A DNA stretch of 64,000 nucleotides from Pseudothermotoga hypogea DSM 11164 = NBRC 106472 (GTDB taxonomy: Bacteria > Thermotogota > Thermotogae > Thermotogales > DSM-5069). The DNA is taken from NCBI RefSeq assembly GCF_000816145.1, contig NZ_CP007141.1:1674001-1738000 (forward strand). Direction: 5' to 3'. The notes under the pieces were generated by a model. That model was not told the DNA's origin and did no database searches. It was given only the letters and a program-made list of their open reading frames with translations. The position numbers and the translations under genes were made by a program. Shown one piece after another: positions 28,627-35,941 of this stretch (the stretch's first letter is position 1; each line of letters begins with the position of its first letter).

Positions 28627-29244
28627 TCACCCACGAGTAGATCTTTCAACGATATCAATGAATTGAGCTGCGCCGAGTTCGTTAGCCATGATTTTATCGT
28701 AGACACCACTTTCTCTTAATTGTTCGGCTATGGAATATTCAGCTGGATACATCGAAATATAAGTCTGCCAAAATCCCGCGCGTTGCACATAGCTTTTATC
28801 GCACAGAAAACCCACCAGAACCGCCTGGATCTTTTCGAGTTTCTTGTTTTGACAAATGTTTATCTTCTTTCTGCTGTAGTACTGGGTCAAACCGTACAGA
28901 TTCAATCCACCACCCACACCATCTTTCATTCCATAGACCACGTTCTTTATTCCCGACATGTAGATCGCTCCAAAACACATGACACACGGTTCCATAGAAG
29001 TATAAATAACGTAATCAGAGACGTCTAAATCGTCTGGGATTCTTTTCATAGAAACCAGTGCATTCAATTCAGCATGAGCAATGCTGTTACCAAAGACTGG
29101 ATAACCTTTAGGCTCTGATTCGTGAATGGTGTTTCTACCCTTTGAGATTATCTGTCCTTCAGCATTTGTAATTACCGAACCGACTGGAAAACAACCTGAC
29201 CTCAATGACTCAAGACAAAGCTCAACTACTTCGATCTCCATCAT
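28627..29244 (-). CDS. Nucleoside/nucleotide deaminase, CDA/TadA superfamily
   Basis: A 205-residue zinc-dependent deaminase. The zinc site is visible as HAELNALVSM (His and the proton-shuttling Glu) and TSMEPCVMCFGAIYMSG (two Cys). This is the TadA/guanine-deaminase layout, though TadA is usually about 150 residues. The roughly 60-residue C-terminal extension (GVYDKIMANELGAAQFIDIV) is not one I recognise. GGAGGTACC precedes ATG 29244; a second ATG follows directly. The gene is visibly richer in A and T than its neighbours and is flanked by 13-bp direct repeats, so it may have been acquired. The substrate is open. Confidence 0.85.
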   Translation of the reverse strand: MMEIEVVELCLESLRSGCFPVGSVITNAEGQIISKGRNTIHESEPKGYPVFGNSIAHAELNALVSMKRIPDDLDVSDYVIYTSMEPCVMCFGAIYMSGIKNVVYGMKDGVGGGLNLYGLTQYYSRKKINICQNKKLEKIQAVLVGFLCDKSYVQRAGFWQTYISMYPAEYSIAEQLRESGVYDKIMANELGAAQFIDIVERSTRG

Positions 29245-29292
29245 GGTACCTCCAAAAACCAGTTGATTCAAGTTAGTCACCAACAAACAACG

Positions 29293-29305
29293 TTTTGAGT
29301 AAAGA
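29293..29305 (+). repeat. 13-bp direct repeat, right copy
   Basis: Second copy of TTTTGAGTAAAGA, identical to 28609-28621. The remaining part of the gap 29245-29450 is AT-rich, and apart from this repeat I see no gene or clear signal in it. Confidence 0.6.
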
Positions 29306-29450
29306 AGAAGTCATACCAACCAAACACGACAGGGGTTTCGACCCATACCGTCAGTATTCTATGACCATCCTTGGTTTTGATAAACGTTCACCTCTGCCGC
29401 TCCTAAGACTTCTCCAACGATAGCTTGTGATGACGAGACCGGTACACTTA

Positions 29451-30077
29451 TCAAGCTTTGGCTTTTTCCACAACGATCTTACCATTTTTCACCTGAACTA
29501 TGACCGGTTCTTCGTAGTTTGACACTTCTCTCAGGATGTATCCGGAAATCTGGAGCAACGTCGGTTGCATGCTCAAAGCGGCGATGATCGCGCTGTCTCC
29601 TTCGTTCAGACCGGCTCGAAGCGTACCCTTGACGTTGCCGAAAACAACAATGGAACCACCTGCAAGCAGTTCTGCACCCGCATGAACATTACCCAAAACC
29701 ACGATGTCTCCCGAATGAACCACGGCCTGACCCGATCTGACATGCTTCTTCACAACTTTGGTGCCAGATCTCGTTTCGCGCTCCTCGAGCAACTTCATCC
29801 TGCTCAAGGAACTCAAATCGTTCTGAAAAGACTCACCTATAAGAATTTGCGCAACATCTATCCCGTGCTGTCTCAACAGTGAAACGATTCTGGGTATGTC
29901 GTGTGAGTGCATTTCGTGCCTTTCCATCATGAGCATGATCTTGTCACCCGCGGCAAAGAATCCCTTCATCTGAGAAAGCTTCGACACGATTTGATCAAGT
30001 ATCACCTGGATGCTCTCGTAATCCTTTATCACCAGCACGAGCCCATCTTTAGTCATCTTGAAGTCCACCAAGTCCAT
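29451..30077 (-). CDS. minC: Septum site-determining protein MinC
   Basis: A 208-residue inhibitor of FtsZ ring assembly. The N-terminal domain (about residues 1-95) ends at FQNDLSSLSRMK. The C-terminal right-handed beta helix shows the family blocks VRSGQAVVHSGDIVVLGNVH (core GDIVVLGNVHAGAELLAGGS), IVVFGNVKGTLRAGLNEG and LQISGYILRE. The length equals that of Thermotoga MinC. GGAGGTGCGACG precedes ATG 30077. MinD and MinE are not in the window. Confidence 0.94.
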   Translation of the reverse strand: MDLVDFKMTKDGLVLVIKDYESIQVILDQIVSKLSQMKGFFAAGDKIMLMMERHEMHSHDIPRIVSLLRQHGIDVAQILIGESFQNDLSSLSRMKLLEERETRSGTKVVKKHVRSGQAVVHSGDIVVLGNVHAGAELLAGGSIVVFGNVKGTLRAGLNEGDSAIIAALSMQPTLLQISGYILREVSNYEEPVIVQVKNGKIVVEKAKA

Positions 30078-30095
30078 CGTCGCACCTCCACAGCC

Positions 30096-30124
30096 GTTCT
30101 GAAAATCATTGTATCACTTATAAT
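30096..30124. promoter_or_regulatory. Overlapping divergent promoters of minC and the fliJ-like operon
   Basis: On the minus strand TGATACAAT is an extended -10 element (30116-30108) for minC. On the plus strand TATAAT (30119-30124) with a weak TTCTGA 16 bases upstream (30097-30102) precedes the FliJ-like gene by 16 bases. The two -10 regions overlap, so the promoters probably compete. Confidence 0.5.
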
Positions 30125-30140
30125 ATTCTTGGGTGTTGGT

Positions 30141-30584
30141 ATGTTCAGATTCAGACTGTCAAGACTTCTATCGCTGAAAATGTCGCAGGAAGAACAGCTC
30201 AAAATACAGCTGAGCGCGCTAAGGACTGAGATGAGACGCATTGAAGACAGTCTGAGAAAATGTGAGGAACAGTTGAAGGGCCTCCAGCTGAAAACCTTGA
30301 CCCTGTCGTCACGAGGAATAAGTGGCTTAGAACTGTCGCAGCTTTTGACCTACAAAGATTCGATTCAAGCTGAACTCAGTCTTCTAATGGAGAAGTTAAC
30401 TCAGCTCAGACAACAGGAAGACATCCTGAGGAATCAGTACCTCGAAGCGAGGAAGGAAAGAAAAATACTTCAGAACCTGAGGGAAAGAAGGTTCAGAACG
30501 TATGTGTTCGAGCAGGATCGAGCACACAGACTCTACCTTGACGAACTGGCTGTTAGAAAATTTGCCGTCTCAAAGCAAGATTGA
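30141..30584 (+). CDS. FliJ-like coiled-coil protein
   Basis: A 147-residue protein that is helical throughout. It opens FRFRLSRLLSLKMSQEEQLK, close to the FliJ N-terminal pattern (FRF-L--vL--k). The C-terminal part ARKERKILQNLRERRFRTYV followed by YLDELAVRKF matches the FliJ ending in which a conserved EK-R region precedes DE-a-rr. FliJ is the soluble stalk of the flagellar export ATPase complex, about 147 residues long. No other flagellar genes are nearby, so this is a structural and pattern-based proposal. The ATG at 30141 has only a weak ribosome site (GGTGTTGGT). Confidence 0.55.
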   Translation: MFRFRLSRLLSLKMSQEEQLKIQLSALRTEMRRIEDSLRKCEEQLKGLQLKTLTLSSRGISGLELSQLLTYKDSIQAELSLLMEKLTQLRQQEDILRNQYLEARKERKILQNLRERRFRTYVFEQDRAHRLYLDELAVRKFAVSKQD

Positions 30585-30957
30585 TTTGAGTTCCTTACCC
30601 ATCGCAACGCTTGCCTATTTGGGAGACGCCGTACATTCTTTCTTCGCCAAGGTCAGATCGTTGAACAACCTGAGCGTTGGACGGATACACAAAAAAGTTA
30701 CCAGTTTGGTTTCGAGGGAGTTCCAAGCTAAATGTCTCGAACAACTCTTTCCTCGACTCAGCGAACAGGAGCTCAGTGTAGTAAAACGTGCCATGAACAG
30801 CAAATGTGCAAAAAGATATGGCAACGATGAGAACTACCGTAAAAGTACAGCGCTGGAAGCACTCATAGGTTATCTCTACCTTGCAGGTGATCGCGATCGT
30901 CTGCTCGAGATTCTGAATTTCAGTTTGATGGAGCGCAACGATGATCGTCTACGGTAG
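30502..30957 (+). CDS. mrnC: Mini-ribonuclease III
   Basis: A RNase III-like endonuclease without the dsRNA-binding domain, used in 23S rRNA maturation. Family blocks are LPIATLAYLGDAVHSFFAKV, SREFQAKCLEQLFP, RAMNSKCAKRYGNDENYRKS and TALEALIGYLYLAG; Asp in YLGDAV and Glu in TALEAL are catalytic-site residues. The ATG at 30502 gives 151 residues and an 83-bp overlap with the FliJ-like gene. TTG at 30562 or 30586 would fit the family length better, so the start is uncertain. It overlaps rlmB by 17 bp, and both act on 23S rRNA. Confidence 0.9.
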   Translation: MCSSRIEHTDSTLTNWLLENLPSQSKIDLSSLPIATLAYLGDAVHSFFAKVRSLNNLSVGRIHKKVTSLVSREFQAKCLEQLFPRLSEQELSVVKRAMNSKCAKRYGNDENYRKSTALEALIGYLYLAGDRDRLLEILNFSLMERNDDRLR

Positions 30958-31642
30958 AAACGTCCTTGAGGAAGTTCTAAAATCGCATCATTTGGTGAGG
31001 AAAGTCTATCTGAGGGCGGATGAAAGGAATAAGCCTTCTTCGCTCGTTGAGAAGCTCAAGAAAGCGAACTTTCCGTTCACGTTTGTCTCGAGCAGAAAAC
31101 TTGCCGAACTCTGTGGCGAAGAGAAAAACCAAGGTGTCGTAATCGATCTGGAGTTCAAGTACGCCGATGAATCCGAGATCAAAGGTGATCTCGTAGTTTT
31201 GCTCGATCACATAAACGATCCTCATAACCTTGGTGCGATCGCCCGCACTGCTGTGGCAGCGGGAGCAGGTGCAATCGTGATACCCAAGGATCGCTCCGTG
31301 GATGTCACACCATCGGCCGTAAAGGTGTCGGCGGGTGCTCTTTTGAGAATCCCTGTGGTGAAGGTAACGAATCTTCCCAGAACCATAGACAATCTGAAGG
31401 AAAAGGGCTACTGGATCTACGGTGCCGACATGGAGGGAACGAGCATCTACGAAGAGGATTTTCAACCACCCGTTGGGTTGGTCTTTGGAAATGAAGGTGA
31501 GGGCTTGAGCAGACTCGTCAAACAAAAATGCGATCAGCTGATCGCGATACCCATGTATTCAGACATAGACTCACTGAACGTGTCGGTCAGCGCAGGTATC
31601 ATAATGTTTGAAATAGCGAGAAAGATCAGAAGGGTGGAATGA
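30941..31642 (+). CDS. rlmB: 23S rRNA 2'-O-methyltransferase, TrmH/RlmB type
   Basis: A 233-residue SPOUT methyltransferase. The N-terminal substrate-binding domain starts MIVYGRNVLEEVLKSHHLVR. Knot motifs are DHINDPHNLGAIARTAVAAG (motif 1, with the catalytic Arg), VFGNEGEGLS (motif 2) and IPMYSDIDSLNVSVSAGI (motif 3). The neighbouring Mini-III gene supports 23S rRNA as the target, and G2251 is the known RlmB site. Confidence 0.9.
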   Translation: MIVYGRNVLEEVLKSHHLVRKVYLRADERNKPSSLVEKLKKANFPFTFVSSRKLAELCGEEKNQGVVIDLEFKYADESEIKGDLVVLLDHINDPHNLGAIARTAVAAGAGAIVIPKDRSVDVTPSAVKVSAGALLRIPVVKVTNLPRTIDNLKEKGYWIYGADMEGTSIYEEDFQPPVGLVFGNEGEGLSRLVKQKCDQLIAIPMYSDIDSLNVSVSAGIIMFEIARKIRRVE

Positions 31643-32610
31643 TGAACATGTTGACTGCGAAAGACGTGGAGCAAGCATATGAAAGGATTCACAGTTACGT
31701 TCACAGAACACCTCTACTCACATCGAGAACGCTCAACGAAATCTCCAACTTTCAGGTCTTCATGAAGGCGGAGAACTTCCAAAAAAGTGGGTCCTTCAAA
31801 ATTCGTGGTGCGATGAACTTCCTCTTGTCAATGGACAGGCAATCGCGTGACAGAGGTGTGGTGACTGGTTCTTCTGGAAACCATGGCCAGGCCCTGGCAC
31901 TCGCCGGAAAAATGCTTGGAATCGACGTGAAAGTTGTGGTTCCGCAAGATGCCTCACCCGCCAAAGTCATAGCGATACAGGGTTACGGCGCGAAACTCGA
32001 GAGATTCGGAACGTCGTCGACTGAGAGGTTGCGCCGGGCCCAGGAGATCTCCGAGCAGGAACGAAGAGTCTTTGTTCCTCCGTTTGATCATTATTGGATC
32101 ATGGCCGGCCAGGGGACCGTCGGACTGGAGATACTTGAGCAACTCGACGAAGTCGATGCCATCTTGGTCCCCTGCGGTGGGTGCGGTTTGATAGCTGGTA
32201 TCTCGACGTACGTGAAAGAAAGACGTCCTTCCGTGAGGATCTACGGAGTGGAACCTGAACAGAGCAACAGTACTTATCTGTCTTTCAAGGCTGGGCAGAG
32301 AGTGGAGCTTCACAACATTCACACGATCGCTGATGGTTTGAGAACAGCCAGCCCGGGCGAATTGACCTTTCCCATCGTCCAGAGGTACGTTGACGACATC
32401 CTACTTGTTTCAGAGAAAGAGATTGCTCAGGCCGTAGTGTTTTTGCTCGAGCGCTGCAAAGTGTTGGTTGAACCTTCCGGAGCCGTAACTGTTGCCGCAG
32501 CCATGTTTAGAAAGCTGCCCTCGGGAAACGGGAAAATAGTGGCGGTGCTCTCTGGAGGAAACGTCGACAGACAAAAGCTGTGCGAAATTTTCGCGATGGC
32601 CGAGTCGTGA
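31639..32610 (+). CDS. tdcB: Threonine dehydratase, catabolic (single-domain) type
   Basis: A 323-residue PLP enzyme converting threonine (and serine) to 2-oxobutyrate and ammonia. The PLP lysine is in KSGSFKIRGAMN. The phosphate-binding loop is VPCGGCGLIAG, and SSGNHGQALAL is the Asn loop. There is no ACT regulatory domain, unlike biosynthetic IlvA; the short form is usually catabolic, but in Thermotogota it may also serve isoleucine synthesis. ATG 31639 overlaps the rlmB stop; in-frame ATGs at 31642 and 31648 are alternatives. Confidence 0.92.
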   Translation: MMNMLTAKDVEQAYERIHSYVHRTPLLTSRTLNEISNFQVFMKAENFQKSGSFKIRGAMNFLLSMDRQSRDRGVVTGSSGNHGQALALAGKMLGIDVKVVVPQDASPAKVIAIQGYGAKLERFGTSSTERLRRAQEISEQERRVFVPPFDHYWIMAGQGTVGLEILEQLDEVDAILVPCGGCGLIAGISTYVKERRPSVRIYGVEPEQSNSTYLSFKAGQRVELHNIHTIADGLRTASPGELTFPIVQRYVDDILLVSEKEIAQAVVFLLERCKVLVEPSGAVTVAAAMFRKLPSGNGKIVAVLSGGNVDRQKLCEIFAMAES

Positions 32611-32611
32611 T

Positions 32612-33055
32612 TCATTTCGTGTGCCTGTGGGCAACCTTTGTGGCCGCAAAAGCCCATGGTTTCAGCCTGTAACTGTAACCCATACCCTTGACGTAACCTA
32701 CTATCGAGGGTATGACCTGCTTGCTGGGACCATCATAACCTGCGTCTATGTGGATCTCAGCACTGTCCAAGTGTAAGTTTTGTTTCACGAAGTTTGCCAT
32801 CTCCAAGCTCAGGTGAGTTTCCTCAAAGATCCTCGAATATATGTCGTAGTACCGGCGCTCACGCTTCACAGTATAAAAATAGATGGCCCCCACACCGAGT
32901 TTGTAAACCACAAAAACTGTGGCGAATGTCACTACACCGTCTCTTTCGTCGCTGTCGGAACCTATGAACAGCTTGAAGGAACCATTGTTCAGAAACCTGT
33001 CGACGCAGGACTTCACCTCGTCGATCTCCAATTCTCCGTGAGTTGGACTTTTCAG
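32612..33055 (-). CDS. DUF458/YkuK family RNase H-like protein
   Basis: A protein of the YkuK family with an RNase H-like fold. Conserved parts are FIGSDSDERDG (acidic GSDS motif), EIHIDAGYDGPSKQVIPSIV and the final RLKPWAFAATKVAHRHTK. Reading from the first standard start (TTG 33031) omits the family N-terminus. The frame upstream encodes KSPTHGELEIDEV, where SPTHGEL is highly characteristic. The likely start is therefore CTG 33055 (147 residues), preceded by AGGAGGTGATAAG. The biochemical role is not known. Confidence 0.85.
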   Translation of the reverse strand: MKSPTHGELEIDEVKSCVDRFLNNGSFKLFIGSDSDERDGVVTFATVFVVYKLGVGAIYFYTVKRERRYYDIYSRIFEETHLSLEMANFVKQNLHLDSAEIHIDAGYDGPSKQVIPSIVGYVKGMGYSYRLKPWAFAATKVAHRHTK

Positions 33056-33065
33056 TAAGAACTTA

Positions 33066-34253
33066 TCACCTCCTGAAGACCATCAAAGGAACTAACAGTT
33101 CTTCCAATGTGAGGCTCCCGTGTTTGGATTTCAAACTCTCTTCTTTCCCCGTGTACTTGAAGTAGAAAGAATAATTTTCTTTTGCGATGAGCACTACGTC
33201 TCCGATTCTCTCAATGCTTGCAGCAGCTATCGAACCGGTATCGCCGAACAGTCCCTGGTTTATTGCTTGTTCCTTCGTCAGTACGAGAGCCCTATCTCTG
33301 TATTTCTCATTTAGATATTCTATCACTGCTTTTGAACAATTGGTGTAGATGTGCATCATCCTCATCTCTCCGCCGGGTGGAACAGAAAAGAACGTTGAAA
33401 CCTCATCCTTCCACGACCACCAAGTTTCTCTCTCCCAGGGCGTGAAGATCTGGCCGTGGTCTCCGAGCACTATCAAGAGGGTGTTTCGTGGCAGGACCGG
33501 CAGTATTTCTCTCGACAGCATTCTCAGCAACCAGTAAAGCTCACTCTCGAATGCTTCGGAATTAACGCCAAGCTTGTGACCGATCGAATCCAGGAGCCCC
33601 CAGTAGACGAAGCTGAAGGATGGTCCACTCTCCTGCAGGATATCACGAAATTTGGCGAACATGTCCCCAAAGCTCTGGTAAGATCTGATCGACGCCCCAA
33701 CGTTGATGAGATTCGAAAGGCCTGAACCTCTGATCGTCTTCGATGTCAGAACGAAACTCCTCACACCTACTTCCAAAAGTTTCTCGAACACGGTCTTTTC
33801 GAACATGAGTTCCCTGTTACTCAACGTGGAAGTGACCCTACCCATGATCGGTGATGAGAGTTCGATCATGTTCAGTAGTGTTCCAAGCTGTCTTATGTAG
33901 AGGATGTAACCGAGAACGCCGTGTTCGATGGGTGCGGAGGCTGTCAAAAGAGAAGTTATCGCAGCAGACGTCGTGGTAGGAAAGACCGAAGTGGCTTCTA
34001 ACACAACGTACTCGTGAAAGACGCGATCCTTGTTCAAGATCCTTTCCAAACTTGACATGCCCAGAGCGTCTATGAGGAAGAACACAATTTTTTCGACGCC
34101 CTCGGACACCCCGGAGATGAAACGCTCGAGAGGATACGGTGCATGGTTGATTTGAGCGTTGAAATGCTTGAGAACGAAGTTTGACAGGTTCACCAGTGAA
34201 AAGTTTTCGTAATCCGGCTTGAACAAACCTTCGTCAATCTTTTCGAGCAGCAT
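33066..34253 (-). CDS. Alkaline phosphatase superfamily phosphodiesterase
   Basis: A 395-residue protein of the type I phosphodiesterase/nucleotide pyrophosphatase fold. Metal and catalytic residues appear in order: FFLIDALG (Asp), FPTTTSAAITSLLT (Thr nucleophile), YWGLLDSIGHKLG (Asp, His), VLGDHGQIFTP (Asp, His) and SKHGSLT (His). There is no signal peptide or membrane helix, so it probably acts in the cytoplasm. The natural substrate is unknown. It is followed by the YkuK-like gene with a 10-bp gap. Confidence 0.88.
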   Translation of the reverse strand: MLLEKIDEGLFKPDYENFSLVNLSNFVLKHFNAQINHAPYPLERFISGVSEGVEKIVFFLIDALGMSSLERILNKDRVFHEYVVLEATSVFPTTTSAAITSLLTASAPIEHGVLGYILYIRQLGTLLNMIELSSPIMGRVTSTLSNRELMFEKTVFEKLLEVGVRSFVLTSKTIRGSGLSNLINVGASIRSYQSFGDMFAKFRDILQESGPSFSFVYWGLLDSIGHKLGVNSEAFESELYWLLRMLSREILPVLPRNTLLIVLGDHGQIFTPWERETWWSWKDEVSTFFSVPPGGEMRMMHIYTNCSKAVIEYLNEKYRDRALVLTKEQAINQGLFGDTGSIAAASIERIGDVVLIAKENYSFYFKYTGKEESLKSKHGSLTLEELLVPLMVFRR

Positions 34254-34346
34254 TCTGTATCACCAAGATGAGTATAATTCATCTTCCGCATGATAGAATA
34301 TTTGAAGACAAACAGAGACATGAGAGAGGTCAAAACCTGAGATGAC

Positions 34347-34371
34347 AGAAAACACTTCGAGGAGGTTTTCT
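34347..34371 (+). promoter_or_regulatory. Hairpin enclosing the rubredoxin ribosome-binding site
   Basis: AGAAAAC (34347-34353) pairs with GTTTTCT (34365-34371), and inner CTTC/GAGG pairs are possible. The ribosome site AGGAGG (34360-34365) lies in the loop side and its last base in the stem, two bases before the ATG. The fold could limit initiation at low temperature, a suggestion only. Confidence 0.35.
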
Positions 34372-34372
34372 C

Positions 34373-34537
34373 ATGCAGAAGTACAGATGCATCATCTGCG
34401 GTTATGTTTACGATCCAGCCGAAGGTGATCCAGACAACGACATCGCACCCGGTACACCGTTCGATGACGTCCCCGAGGACTGGGTTTGCCCCGTATGTGG
34501 AGCACCCAAGGAAGATTTTGAGCCTATCGAGGAGTGA
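34373..34537 (+). CDS. Rubredoxin
   Basis: A 54-residue one-iron electron carrier. The two Fe ligand pairs are [18 protein letters not shown] and [16 protein letters not shown], giving the C-x2-C ... C-x2-C pattern. Length and spacing are exactly those of the family. AGGAGG precedes ATG 34373 and a strong terminator follows, so it forms a single-gene unit. In anaerobic thermophiles rubredoxin passes electrons to oxygen- or superoxide-reducing enzymes; none is adjacent. Confidence 0.97.
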   Translation: MQKYRCIICGYVYDPAEGDPDNDIAPGTPFDDVPEDWVCPVCGAPKEDFEPIEE

Positions 34538-34563
34538 ACCCCCAGGCGGGGTTCACTCTTTTT
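34532..34563 (+). terminator. Intrinsic terminator of the rubredoxin gene
   Basis: A perfect 11-bp stem (34532-34542 with 34548-34558, loop of five) is followed by TTTTT at 34559-34563. It overlaps the rubredoxin stop codon and also covers the last codons of bioY on the other strand. Confidence 0.9.
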
Positions 34564-35104
34564 GAAGCGTCTTCACAGCGATCGAGGAAGCCAAGAAGAT
34601 TTTGACCAAGTCTCCCGGTACGAATGGAAGAAGAGACATCGAAAGCAGTTTCCAGAGATCTGGGTTAGAGCCCTTCGCATAGAACCAGAGCGCCATCTGT
34701 GTTAAACCCAGACCGTGTATCATCAGGAAATTGGCAAAGAGCATCGAGACAACTGTTCCAAGATAAGACCTGGTCCTGTGCTTCGAAAGGAAAAGTGAAG
34801 CAACGATGAAGCCAACCAGATAACCACCCGTGGGTCCGAGCAGAACGCTCAAACCTGCCTTCCAACCGCTGAACCATGGAAGACCAGCGACACCTAAAGC
34901 GACGTACATCGTTTGACTCAGCACCGACCAAGATCCTATGAGAAACGGTGTCAGAAGAACCACGAAGGTTTGTCCCGTGATCGGAACAGGCGTGAAGAAA
35001 AGAGGTATCCTGATCTGTGCTGCCACACCCGTCAAAACTGAGAATCCGAGCGCAACCAAAAGGTTTGTGACCAAGCTCCTTCGTTCCAGAACCCTTTCGA
35101 GCAT
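34553..35104 (-). CDS. bioY: Biotin transporter substrate-specificity subunit BioY
   Basis: A 183-residue membrane protein with about six helices, the S-component of an ECF-type biotin importer. Signature regions are VAAQIRIPLFFTPVPITGQT and LLGPTGGYLVGFIVAS, with FVPGDLVKIFLA near the end. The energising EcfT/EcfA genes are not adjacent, so BioY either shares a group II module or works alone. GGAGGTGCTGG precedes ATG 35104. Confidence 0.94.
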   Translation of the reverse strand: MLERVLERRSLVTNLLVALGFSVLTGVAAQIRIPLFFTPVPITGQTFVVLLTPFLIGSWSVLSQTMYVALGVAGLPWFSGWKAGLSVLLGPTGGYLVGFIVASLFLSKHRTRSYLGTVVSMLFANFLMIHGLGLTQMALWFYAKGSNPDLWKLLSMSLLPFVPGDLVKIFLASSIAVKTLQKE

Positions 35105-35739
35105 TCCAGCACCTCCAAAGACGATCTTAGAGCAAGATTGTGCACCACGACTTAAAGGGTGAGTTAAAACTTTTCATCTCCGCTTCATCTGTTTGATGGG
35201 GAGCACCCCTCGGAAAATGCCAATGTGCCAACCGTGACAAACAAGTAGCCCCGCAAGTCCTTCTCCTTAAGGGAGATGAAGGGGCTTGAGGACGATTAAA
35301 CTTTGTGGTACAAGTACATAGAACGTGGAAAGGTACCAAGTGTTAGTGAGATTGTCCCGTCAGAGTGTGAGGTTTAATCCACATCTTTTTGGTTATGGAG
35401 TATTCAACGCTCTGCGGAAAACAGCCTAACGAACTCAAGAATCCTATCCGCTTTAGGGAGTTGGGAATGTCAAATCGTAACTGGAACTGATCTAAGGTGT
35501 TGCTTTATGGGCTGAGCAGAGAATGGTTTTTCGCGCTCCTTAAGACGTGAAATGGAGGTTTGAGAAATCCTTCACTCGAGATTGGCGGTGTTCGGTTGAG
35601 CCAAAACGGAGAGATTCTTACAGAGACGAACGAAAATGTGGAAAACCCAGTCGATGCCCAGCAAAGGCGCTTTTTGCTCTTTCGAGCGCGTGCTATCTGC
35701 GATTCAACTCTTTGTAACGTGTTCTCAAAACGTCTCGCC
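35105..35739. other. 635-bp region without a recognisable gene
   Basis: No open frame here looks protein-coding; the ones present have poor composition and no ribosome sites. Two parts are structured. At about 35230-35283 an imperfect hairpin joins GCCCC/GGGGC ends around CTTCTCC-TTAA-GGGAGATGAAG. At about 35437-35475 the sequence GAATCCTATCCGCTTTAGGG followed by AGTTGGGAATGTCAA recalls the right-end/guide-RNA hairpin and TGTCAA end of IS200/IS605 elements, in degenerate form. The region may be a decayed mobile-element remnant; this is weak. The bioY promoter should also lie near 35105-35150, but I could not fix it. Confidence 0.3.
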
Positions 35740-35767
35740 TTCACACTGCCACCTGCCGTGGTAAAAT
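35740..35767 (+). promoter_or_regulatory. Promoter of the purine operon
   Basis: TTCACA (35740-35745, one mismatch to consensus) and TAAAAT (35762-35767) are 16 bases apart. Transcription would start near 35774, about 30 bases before the riboswitch aptamer. Confidence 0.65.
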
Positions 35768-35804
35768 AAAAGTGTAAAGTGAATATTCCCTCCCACAGGG
35801 AAAG

Positions 35805-35878
35805 GCCCTTGTATAACCCCGGGAATAAGGCTCGGGGGTCTCTACCGGACAGCCGTAAACTGTCCTGGCTACAAGGGC
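35805..35878 (+). promoter_or_regulatory. Purine riboswitch aptamer, guanine type
   Basis: P1 pairs 35805-35813 with 35870-35878 (nine perfect pairs). P2 is CCCCG/CGGGG with loop GGAATAAGGCT. J2/3 is TCTCTACC. P3 is GGACAG/CTGTCC (35847-35852, 35860-35865) with the invariant loop CCGTAAA. The base just before the 3' strand of P1 is C (35869), equivalent to C74 of the xpt aptamer, which specifies guanine or hypoxanthine rather than adenine. It precedes the IMP-synthesis operon, the expected target. Confidence 0.93.
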
Positions 35879-35889
35879 TCATTTCTTTA

Positions 35890-35925
35890 CCGGTAGAGAC
35901 CAAGGCCTACCGGATTTTTGTTTTT
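35890..35925 (+). terminator. Riboswitch-controlled terminator before purE
   Basis: CCGGTAG (35890-35896) pairs with CTACCGG (35907-35913), followed by ATTTTTGTTTTT. The segment CCGGTAGAGACC (35890-35901) is perfectly complementary over 12 bases to GGTCTCTACCGG (35837-35848) in J2/3-P3 of the aptamer. Without ligand this antiterminator forms. With guanine bound the aptamer holds J2/3 and the terminator forms, so the operon should be switched off by purine. Confidence 0.92.
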
Positions 35926-35941
35926 ATGGAGGTGAAATTGC

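Noticed and set aside
35505-35903. A 132-codon minus-strand frame across the purine riboswitch
   Set aside because: It is antisense to the structured riboswitch and has no ribosome site or recognisable protein pattern.
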